Positions 6,778-12,902 of a DNA stretch of 14,718 nucleotides are shown piece by piece. The notes under the pieces are model-generated. The model worked only from the letters and a program-made list of their open reading frames with translations, was not told the origin of the DNA and searched no databases. Made by a program: the position numbers and the translations under genes. How positions within the stretch are numbered: position 1 is the stretch's first letter; the number at the start of each line of letters is the position of its first letter. Source of the stretch: Candidatus Cryptobacteroides faecihippi (GTDB lineage Bacteria > Bacteroidota > Bacteroidia > Bacteroidales > UBA932); the NCBI GenBank assembly GCA_018066065.1, contig JAGHSC010000242.1:1-14718 (forward strand), given 5' to 3'.

Positions 6778-6897
6778 CGAGAGCATACAGATAATGGTTT
6801 GTTTCGTCTATTGTCAATGCCGGACAGCGCGAGAGTTCCGGCAACCATGAAAAAACTATCAACATCTAGAGGTCGACGTGATGTCGACCTCTTTTTG
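6778..6897 (+). ncRNA. Candidate small RNA, about 120 nt
   Basis: This is inferred from three signals in order on the plus strand: a perfect TAnnTTTG element (6765-6772), an internal hairpin with arms TGCCGGA (6818-6824) and TCCGGCA (6837-6843), and a strong intrinsic terminator (6868-6896). Both neighbouring genes are on the minus strand, so a plus-strand terminator here has no other obvious transcript to end. An 18-codon frame (6794-6850) with four cysteine/aromatic-rich residues in its first half lies inside, but shows no ribosome-binding or family support. The transcript family is not recognised. The 5' end is estimated from the promoter spacing. Confidence 0.4.
6868..6897 (+). terminator. 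Strong intrinsic terminator, plus-strand orientation
   Basis: A perfect 10-bp stem (AGAGGTCGAC and GTCGACCTCT) with the 5-nt loop GTGAT is followed directly by TTTTG, so the U-tract is on the plus strand. On the minus strand the stem is followed by AGATGTTG, not a U-tract, so termination of the lipoprotein gene (stop at 6903, six bases away) would be weaker, though the hairpin may protect its 3' end. Confidence 0.75.
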
Positions 6898-6902
6898 CGT
6901 TC

Positions 6903-8537
6903 TCAGCGCTGTGCGACAGTCTCTCCAGTGATCTCGGCCATCCTGAGAAGGAGGGTGATGGACGCATTCGAACAATTGATCCAGAACGAGTTGCCATTGC
7001 CGGTCGGACGGAACTGCATGATTGTAGGGATCCTTCCTGTGGTCGCGTTCTGGACCACGGTCAGGTTGTCAGCGAGGGCCTTGGCCTTCTCGAAGGCAAG
7101 CCTGTCTCCGGTGGCGTTGTAGTAGTCCAGGAAGGCATTGGCCACGTTGCAGGAACTGTTGTCGACAGCCTGCTGGAAGAGATGCTGCTCGAAGACACAC
7201 GGAGTCGGCATGATGCGGATCCCGTTCTCGTCAGGCAGGTAGTCCCAGTGGACGAACTGGTCCTCGCTCATGTGGATCAGGTCTGCGGCATCGGCGATGT
7301 CCTGCTTTGTAACATCCTTTCCTGTAAGGAGATAGGACGCATACGGGCAAGCTGTGCAGTTGGTGAGGTTCTGGTACCTCACAAGCCCCATGATGTTGAC
7401 ATCCTCGAACTGCCCAGTGAGGTCAAAAGTCTCGAGGGCAACTTCTCGCATCCATGAAGATGCCTTCTCACGCATTTCTGAATATTCAGTGATGCCATAG
7501 TTCCTCTCGAGGCGGCGGATGAAGTTGAGCAGCGGAGTGAGCATGGCCTTGGCGGCGTTGACAGGCTCCCCGGTGGCAAAGTCCACCTTCATCGGGAAGG
7601 AGCCATCCTCTCCCTGAAGTGTCGAATAGGTGTGTGCGATCCTGAGCGAGCGGTCAAGGTAGAGGCTGTCGCCGGTCACGTCGAAGAGGTCCAGGAAGGC
7701 GTTCGCGGCCATCAGTGCATCCATCGTCATGGTCTTGCCCTGATTCCACTCTGCCCCGGAAGTCACATAGCCACCGTAGTAGGTCGGAGGAAAGAATTCC
7801 AGTGGATCTCCTTCCGGACGGCTGCTGTCGAAGAGGAACCGGGCAGCATTGCGGGCAATCTGAAGGGCCTCTTCACGCATCGAAGGGACCTCGCGTGCAA
7901 GCTTGGCCTCGATGCTGATGAGACCTCCGACAATCTTGTTGGCATAGGTGAAATGGTCGTAGCTCATGTCGGGCTCCGTGGATTCCCTGAAGCTCTGGAC
8001 TGCCTTCATCCGGTGGACATACATGGCAGCCATCACGGCAGCTTCCCTGTAGGACCTGACATTGCCGCTGTAAGGCCCGCGGAAAGGGAAATCCCTCAGG
8101 AAGGACCTCTGGAACACAGTGTCGATCAGGTTGCCTGCCCGGTCCCTCGCAAGAATGTCGAGATGGACGTTTGAAGGCGGGATCGATGCCCATACAGGCG
8201 AAAGGTCGGCACATGGATCCTCGGAGACGAAGCTCCACTTCGAGTAAGCGCTCACGCCTTCGGGATAGTATGAAGATGGCTGTGGTGTGATGATGAACTC
8301 ATAGCTTGCCGCTCCTTCCATTGCCTCGACTTCGAAGGCCGGGGCAAAGGTGAACTTCCTGGAATAGCCGTTCCAGCAAGGGTTGCGCCCTTCGGAGGCT
8401 GGGCGGATCGGCACGAGATACTCCTCGGCGGCTTGCTTGTTCAATGCCTCGAAGACATCCCGTCCGCCACAGGACTGAGAAAAGCAGGCTGCAAGTGTCA
8501 GCAAAGCCAGACTACTGATTTTCAATAGTTTCATCAT
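6903..8537 (-). CDS. Lipoprotein, predicted alpha/alpha-barrel glycan-active protein
   Basis: This is a 544-residue lipoprotein with a lipobox LAAC at residues 15-18 (acylated Cys18). Residues of about 45-140 look like a small beta-sandwich. From about 150 to the end, long helices with the pattern ALMAANAFLDLFDVTGDSLY, then LNFIRRLERNYG and later NAFLDYYNATGDRLAFEKA, resemble the repeated hairpins of six-hairpin (alpha/alpha) glycosidases, lyases and epimerases, such as the GH88/GH105/GH127 types. I cannot assign a family or catalytic residues, so the activity is unknown. The gene follows the GPH symporter on the same strand with a 15-nt gap, forming a likely operon. Translation is placed at the ATG at 8537; the frame can be read three bases further to a TTG, which is unnecessary. 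The cluster context suggests it acts on an oligosaccharide outside the inner membrane. Confidence 0.75.
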   Translation of the reverse strand: MMKLLKISSLALLTLAACFSQSCGGRDVFEALNKQAAEEYLVPIRPASEGRNPCWNGYSRKFTFAPAFEVEAMEGAASYEFIITPQPSSYYPEGVSAYSKWSFVSEDPCADLSPVWASIPPSNVHLDILARDRAGNLIDTVFQRSFLRDFPFRGPYSGNVRSYREAAVMAAMYVHRMKAVQSFRESTEPDMSYDHFTYANKIVGGLISIEAKLAREVPSMREEALQIARNAARFLFDSSRPEGDPLEFFPPTYYGGYVTSGAEWNQGKTMTMDALMAANAFLDLFDVTGDSLYLDRSLRIAHTYSTLQGEDGSFPMKVDFATGEPVNAAKAMLTPLLNFIRRLERNYGITEYSEMREKASSWMREVALETFDLTGQFEDVNIMGLVRYQNLTNCTACPYASYLLTGKDVTKQDIADAADLIHMSEDQFVHWDYLPDENGIRIMPTPCVFEQHLFQQAVDNSSCNVANAFLDYYNATGDRLAFEKAKALADNLTVVQNATTGRIPTIMQFRPTGNGNSFWINCSNASITLLLRMAEITGETVAQR

Positions 8538-8552
8538 CAACAGGTTATCGGG

Positions 8553-9896
8553 TTATTTCTTGATTGGGAATGCCCTGACAAGCAGGAGCATGATCAGGGC
8601 GATGATTGCAGGGAAGACAGAGAAGAGGGCCCAGATCATGTGGCGGACCGACTCCTCGTCAGTGATCGTTATGACTGTCTCTCCGGTTGCCGGGTCGGAG
8701 CCTGAGACAAAGCCGGCCAGACCGAGGAGCAGGGCCACAAGCGCTCCAGAGATTGCTGAACCGAACTTCTGGGCCATGGTTCCGGAAGAGAAGATCAGGC
8801 CGGTCGAAGAGGTACCGTTCTTCTCGGTCGCATAGTCGGCGACATCGGCGTACATCGACCACATCAGCGGAGAGTAGAAACCGATTCCGATGGAGGTCAG
8901 GATGACGATGACGATCATCAGCCACATCCAGGAAGGATCCATAGGGACAAAGAAGAAGGCAACGGATGTCACCAGGCAGATGACTGAAGCCCAGGCAAAG
9001 GCAGCCTTCTTCGATCCGACCTTCTTGGTGAAGGCAGGGCAGACTGCGCCGGCGATCATGCTGGTGACTTCTCCGAAGGTCATGAAGACAGTGTAGTTGA
9101 TGATCAGACCGCTCACTGTCACTTCCCCTCCGAGGCAGTAGGTCAGCATGTAGCCGGCCACGGCATAGCGGAAGCCGTTGAAGAAGTTGCAGCAGATTCC
9201 TATGAGGGTGATGTAGATCCAAGGCTTGTTCCTGAACAGGTCTGCGAATGGACGGAGAGAGAACTTCTCCGCACGCACAGGCTTGAGGCGCTCCTTCGTG
9301 AGGAGACCGCATCCAAGGGTCATGAGGGCTGCAACGGCACCGAGAAGGACACCGAGGACGGCATACTGGTGGGCATCGGATCCCCCGACCATCTTCTGAA
9401 GGTAAGGGAAGGACAGGAGGGTGATGAAGCCCATTGCATAGGCTCCGACCATCCTGTAGGACGAAAACTGGTTCTTCTCGTTGTCATCATCCGTCATCAC
9501 GCCCAGCAGCGAGCCGTAAGGCACGTTGACGGCAGTGTAGACAGCCATCATCAGAAGGTAGGTGGAATAGGCCCAGATGCGCTTCCCGACTGGACCGAAG
9601 TCAGGCGTGTAGAGAAGCAGCGCAAAGACGATCCCGAGAGGGATGGCTCCGAATATGAGCCATGGGCGATAGGTGCCCCAGCGGCTCTGTGTGCGGTCTG
9701 CGAGACTACCCATCAAAGGGTCTGTGACGACATCGAAAAGACGGGCCACCAGCATGAGGGTCGCCGTGTCTGCGATCGTGAGTCCGAAGATGTTCGTGAA
9801 GAATAGAGGGAAGGCGATCGACATCACCTTCCAAGTTATACCACCGGCAGCGGCATCTCCCAGCGCATATCCGATCTTCTCCGAGAATTTTGCCAT
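8553..9896 (-). CDS. Glycoside-pentoside-hexuronide (GPH) family sugar:cation symporter
   Basis: This is a 447-residue inner-membrane protein with about 12 hydrophobic segments, normal for GPH/MFS_2 transporters such as MelB. Diagnostic sequence includes the N-terminal KIGYALGDAAAGGITW, the cytoplasmic loop SRWGTYRPWLIFGAIP (family pattern R.RWG..RPW), and PYGSLLGVMTDD in the third-fourth helix region. These proteins import glycosides, pentosides or hexuronides with Na+ or H+. It is the first gene of a minus-strand pair with the lipoprotein downstream, which would supply its substrate (inference). Its promoter region overlaps the 3' end of the RyR-like membrane protein gene and contains a 25-bp palindrome, so expression is probably regulated. 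ATG at 9896 gives the expected family N-terminus. Confidence 0.9.
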   Translation of the reverse strand: MAKFSEKIGYALGDAAAGGITWKVMSIAFPLFFTNIFGLTIADTATLMLVARLFDVVTDPLMGSLADRTQSRWGTYRPWLIFGAIPLGIVFALLLYTPDFGPVGKRIWAYSTYLLMMAVYTAVNVPYGSLLGVMTDDDNEKNQFSSYRMVGAYAMGFITLLSFPYLQKMVGGSDAHQYAVLGVLLGAVAALMTLGCGLLTKERLKPVRAEKFSLRPFADLFRNKPWIYITLIGICCNFFNGFRYAVAGYMLTYCLGGEVTVSGLIINYTVFMTFGEVTSMIAGAVCPAFTKKVGSKKAAFAWASVICLVTSVAFFFVPMDPSWMWLMIVIVILTSIGIGFYSPLMWSMYADVADYATEKNGTSSTGLIFSSGTMAQKFGSAISGALVALLLGLAGFVSGSDPATGETVITITDEESVRHMIWALFSVFPAIIALIMLLLVRAFPIKK

Positions 9897-9922
9897 GGAT
9901 TCTATCTGTTGTCAATATTCAG

Positions 9923-9954
9923 TAAAGATAGTAAAAATGTTTTACCATCTGCAA
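9923..9954 (-). promoter_or_regulatory. Candidate promoter of the GPH symporter operon
   Basis: On the minus strand TATCTTTA (9923-9930) matches the -7 consensus TAnnTTTG at seven of eight positions, and TTG (9952-9954) lies 21 nt upstream as a possible -33 element. The predicted start would be about 20 nt before the ATG at 9896. The -33 end lies inside the coding end of the upstream membrane-protein gene. Confidence 0.4.
9926..9950. promoter_or_regulatory. 25-bp palindromic operator candidate
   Basis: Arms AGATAGTAAAA (9926-9936) and TTTTACCATCT (9940-9950) pair at 10 of 11 positions around a 3-bp centre. The site overlaps the -7 element of the symporter promoter and the stop codon of the upstream gene (9942-9944). 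A position over the -7 to -33 interval suits a repressor. As an RNA hairpin it lacks a following U-tract, so it is a poor terminator. Its GTAAAA core matches the repeats upstream of the flavoprotein gene. Confidence 0.5.
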
Positions 9955-12155
9955 CTTGAGAAGCCGGAATATGTGTTTTTTAAAAGCAAACGGTCCTCAG
10001 GCCAGGATGCCTGCTGAAGGGCGATGAGGATGCTGGTGTCGACGACGGTGTAGGCCTGGAGACGGATTTCCTGCGATGTCTCCTCCCATGGTTTCATGTA
10101 TGGGGAGAGACGCTGCCTTGCAGCATCCACAGGATTCTTCTCAAGGGTCTCGAAGTCAGTAGGCCTGTAGCCCATGAGCCAGTGGGACGCAAGCACGCGG
10201 GCATGGGCGGTCCTGGCAAGGGTGTCCATAAGCTTCTGCTGCTCCGGTGTGGCCGCGGCATACGAGGTGCTGTCGCCAGACCTGGATTCAACGATTGCCG
10301 CAAAGTCGGAAAGTGCCTCGCTGTCCCCTGCGTCGATGCCTGCAAGACGGAGGATGGTACCGATGTGGAGAGTGTCGAGATGGCATTGGACAGCCCTTCG
10401 GGTGATTTCCTCAAGGACGAGAGGAGTCGACTTGTAGCGTTCCATGTACTTGGACACATTGTAGTCCCTTGCCCAGGCCTCATCGGCGGAGCAGTCCAGG
10501 TTCCTGCCCCTGAGCATGTCGAAGCGATGGTTGAAGGTGCGGGCTGAGGCAAGCATGTCATTCTGCATTATCACATCGCAGTTGAAAACGTCGGAGACAC
10601 TTCCGAAAGGAATGATCTCTATTCCGGTCTCATTGCGGTGGCGGTTGTAGTTGTCTGCCAGGCGCCTGATGGTGGCCTCGTTGTCGTGAGAGTAGATCCT
10701 GAGGAAGATCTTGATGTCCTTAGGCCTTTCCACGAAGTACTGAAGGATCGCACGGTACATGTCGATCGTGAAGTCGATGTCCAGAACGTCATCTCCCAAG
10801 GAGACACAGATGCAGTTTATCCTGTCTGCATACTGGCGCACTGCACGCCAGAATTCGACGGTCCCAGGATTGTGAGCCACAAGCTCGACGCTGTCGGTGT
10901 GGAAGATCCCTGGGGAGGAAATGCACATCGGACCGGCGATCCTGTCGATGTCCTTGTCCGCAATGATGATCTTCTTCTTCGCCGGGGTGCCGTCAGAGCC
11001 GATGAAGGAACCGAATTCGTAGAGGTACTTGTACATCTCGATGCCGGTCTCGCCGAATCCGACGACCAGCGCCATGAATGATGAGTCGACGGCACCGTTG
11101 CGGATGTCATCGGCATGGATGCTCATGACCGGATGGCATGCCGGGATGGACTTCAGGGCTTCGACGGACAGGAAGGACTGGTCCACAAGGGTCCATCTCG
11201 GAGCGTTCGCATCACTCCTCGAAAGCATGATGTACTCCTCAAGGATGCGGTTCTTCCCGCCATGGGATGAAAGGGTGTAGATGCTGACCTTCTTGCCAGG
11301 TGCCCTGGAGATCCTCCTGTCCATGAAGAACAGGGAGCCAAGCTTGGCATTGAATCCCTGGTCATGGGTGAAGACCATGTAGTTTATCTCTGTCGTCCTG
11401 TCCAGGATCCTGCGAAGGTTGGACAGGCGGAGAGATTCGAGTATGTCCTCGGTCTCATTGATTCCCTTGATGTCCACGGAAGTGTAGACGACGAGGGCGT
11501 CCTCGATGGAATCAACGATCCTGATCGTGTTCAGTGACTTGTTCTGCGAGTTCCATGTGTTTACCATCTCGGACACTTCGATCTTTTCGGATGTCTCGAT
11601 GTCTCCGGTCGAGCGGATGAAGACCAGCCTCGCATCCGGATGCCTGGAGCGGATGTCCCTGGCCATGCAGATGCTCTGGTCGCTGAAACCCCAGAAAACG
11701 AAGGTGGTGACATCCTTCTTGGAAGTCAAGGCCTCCATGGACACGAGGAAGAAGTGCTTCAGGCGGAAGCCTATCGTGTTCAGGATGAGCATCGCACTGA
11801 GCATGAGCGCACAGAAGTGAACCAATGCGAATATTCCCATGTACAGAGCATTCTCCTTGTAGTAGGGAGAGACTTCGATGAGCTCGTTCTCGGAGATGAA
11901 CATCTCCAGGGAGGCCTGTGCCGAACGAAGGAAGAATGCGACGAGGGACTTTCCGGAGCCCTCGTAGGCGAATCCGATGGAATAGAGTGCCACGCCAGCC
12001 AGCCAGATCACAAGGGCACATGACATCATGTGCGAGACGGCCATCTTGGAGATCCTTCGCCACTGGGTGAAGATGATTGCAGCAGCCAGGGTCAGGACAG
12101 CAGCTTCAGTGAGCCATACATGCCAGTAGGCAAGGAAGTATTCGGTGAAATTCAT
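9942..12155 (-). CDS. Membrane protein with two Rossmann-like segments and C-terminal RyR-like domain (channel-like)
   Basis: This is a 737-residue protein. There are three N-terminal membrane helices (about 14-31, 46-63, 105-130), with a 40-residue loop between the second and third that could hold a pore region. A first Rossmann-like segment begins near 150 (TTFVFWGFSDQS...). A second has GFGETG at 366-371 followed by strand IIIADKD, like TrkA-N/RCK domains. The C-terminal region (about 635-715) reads LMDTLARTAHARVLASHWLMGYRP (His651) and then LSPYMKPWEETSQEIR, which lines up with the RyR repeat pattern H..W...R...GW...LVPYEELPEEEK. The layout recalls RCK-gated or CASTOR-like channels joined to a RyR domain, an arrangement linked to nucleotide sensing in bacteria. 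The ATG at 12155 follows the tetR stop by 25 nt; the upstream in-frame TTG at 12188 would overlap tetR. No ion or ligand can be named. Confidence 0.72.
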   Translation of the reverse strand: MNFTEYFLAYWHVWLTEAAVLTLAAAIIFTQWRRISKMAVSHMMSCALVIWLAGVALYSIGFAYEGSGKSLVAFFLRSAQASLEMFISENELIEVSPYYKENALYMGIFALVHFCALMLSAMLILNTIGFRLKHFFLVSMEALTSKKDVTTFVFWGFSDQSICMARDIRSRHPDARLVFIRSTGDIETSEKIEVSEMVNTWNSQNKSLNTIRIVDSIEDALVVYTSVDIKGINETEDILESLRLSNLRRILDRTTEINYMVFTHDQGFNAKLGSLFFMDRRISRAPGKKVSIYTLSSHGGKNRILEEYIMLSRSDANAPRWTLVDQSFLSVEALKSIPACHPVMSIHADDIRNGAVDSSFMALVVGFGETGIEMYKYLYEFGSFIGSDGTPAKKKIIIADKDIDRIAGPMCISSPGIFHTDSVELVAHNPGTVEFWRAVRQYADRINCICVSLGDDVLDIDFTIDMYRAILQYFVERPKDIKIFLRIYSHDNEATIRRLADNYNRHRNETGIEIIPFGSVSDVFNCDVIMQNDMLASARTFNHRFDMLRGRNLDCSADEAWARDYNVSKYMERYKSTPLVLEEITRRAVQCHLDTLHIGTILRLAGIDAGDSEALSDFAAIVESRSGDSTSYAAATPEQQKLMDTLARTAHARVLASHWLMGYRPTDFETLEKNPVDAARQRLSPYMKPWEETSQEIRLQAYTVVDTSILIALQQASWPEDRLLLKNTYSGFSSCRW

Positions 12156-12180
12156 GGGAACAGGTTGATTATGGGAATAT

Positions 12181-12762
12181 TCATGCAAGGTGAGGCTTCA
12201 CGTTCTCGACTGCCCTTCCAGACTTGATGATGGACATGATTCCGGAGAAGTGGTAGGAGAGGGTCTCTCCGGTGAGCTCTTCAGAGAATCTCTCAGGATG
12301 CTTCACACAGATTGCGGCGATGCCGCATGCGACAGGCCACATGAGCCTGAAGAGCAGCTCTGCCTGAGGCTCCGTCAGCCCATAGCCCTGGTCGGCATCG
12401 ACGAGACACGTCTTGGCGATGGTCTCGGCAATTTCGGGACGGGATTCCTTGCCCATGAAAAGCATCTGGAAAAGGTTCGGTTCATCCTTTGCGAACGAGA
12501 CGAGTCTCATCCCGAATTCCTTGAAGGCAGGGAAATAGCCGGTGACGCCCGCCATGCGGTCGGAAAACACCTTTTCGGCTGCCTTCCAGATTCCTTCCTG
12601 GATTTCCTTCATATCCTTGAACATTGTGAACATCGGACTGGATGAAGTACCGAGTTCCCTGCCCAGAGACCTGGCGCTGACAGCGTCGGATCCACTTTCC
12701 CTGACGATCCTGAGTCCTGCGGCGATGATGTCTTCCCTCGAGAAGCGAGCTTTTCTTGGCAT
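12181..12762 (-). CDS. TetR/AcrR-family transcriptional regulator
   Basis: This is a 193-residue regulator. The N-terminal HTH spans about residues 8-55 (FSREDIIAAGLRIVRESG, then SARSLGRELGTSSSPMFTMF, with MF in place of the usual LY or IY of the recognition helix end). The remainder is a helical ligand-binding domain containing FQMLFMGKE and LLFRLMWPVACGIAAICVKH. It is the first gene of a minus-strand unit with the RyR-like membrane protein, which is therefore the likely target along with the tetR promoter itself. A TAnnTTTG element and inverted GTTA/TAAC repeats lie directly upstream, fitting autorepression. The divergent glycosyltransferase shares the same 140-bp gap. ATG at 12762 gives the family-typical MPRKARFSRED start. 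Confidence 0.9.
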   Translation of the reverse strand: MPRKARFSREDIIAAGLRIVRESGSDAVSARSLGRELGTSSSPMFTMFKDMKEIQEGIWKAAEKVFSDRMAGVTGYFPAFKEFGMRLVSFAKDEPNLFQMLFMGKESRPEIAETIAKTCLVDADQGYGLTEPQAELLFRLMWPVACGIAAICVKHPERFSEELTGETLSYHFSGIMSIIKSGRAVENVKPHLA

Positions 12763-12766
12763 AATA

Positions 12767-12790
12767 ACTAACGGGTGTTACATAACATAG
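12767..12790. promoter_or_regulatory. Inverted GTTA/TAAC repeats upstream of tetR: operator candidate
   Basis: Two overlapping inverted repeats, TAAC-GGGT-GTTA and GTTA-CA-TAAC, lie between the tetR -7 element and its ATG. This is the usual place for a TetR autoregulatory operator. The arms are only four bases, so the call is tentative. Confidence 0.3.
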
Positions 12791-12792
12791 TG

Positions 12793-12800
12793 CAAATATA
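12793..12800 (-). promoter_or_regulatory. Bacteroidota -7 element for tetR
   Basis: On the minus strand TATATTTG matches TAnnTTTG perfectly, about 30 nt upstream of the tetR ATG. It sits inside an imperfect palindrome TGCAAATATATGCA (12791-12804). No clear -33 TTG was found. Confidence 0.45.
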
Positions 12801-12861
12801 TGCAAAAAAATTTGACTCGCCATTGGAAGTGATTGATATGTCAGATTTCAAACATTTTTAT

Positions 12862-12869
12862 TATTTTTG
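12862..12869 (+). promoter_or_regulatory. Bacteroidota -7 element for the glycosyltransferase gene
   Basis: TATTTTTG matches TAnnTTTG perfectly and lies about 33 nt before the ATG at 12903, giving a leader of roughly 25 nt. The surrounding DNA is strongly AT-rich, so chance matches are possible. Confidence 0.42.
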
Positions 12870-12902
12870 GTTCTTATTCAGAATCGAAAACAAACCCGCA
12901 CG

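Noticed and set aside
6794..6850. An 18-codon frame MVCFVYCQCR... inside the candidate sRNA, read as a leader peptide
   Set aside because: No ribosome-binding signal, no family and no downstream plus-strand gene for it to regulate. Its 3' half coincides with an RNA hairpin.
6799..7122. Plus-strand frame crossing the terminator into the lipoprotein gene
   Set aside because: It reads through a strong terminator and is antisense to the lipoprotein coding end, with an unlike-protein composition.
3860..9896. Calling this cluster a polysaccharide utilisation locus
   Set aside because: No SusC/SusD pair, no HTCS or anti-sigma regulator and no recognised glycoside hydrolase. Only a smaller carbohydrate cluster is supported.
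9926..9950. Reading the 25-bp palindrome as a terminator for the RyR-like gene
   Set aside because: The stem is mostly A-T and is not followed by a U-tract on the minus strand. Its position on the next promoter suits an operator better.
12156..12188. Longer start (TTG at 12188) for the RyR-like membrane protein
   Set aside because: It would need a TTG codon overlapping tetR. The ATG at 12155 is 25 nt after the tetR stop and begins a normal membrane-protein N-terminus.
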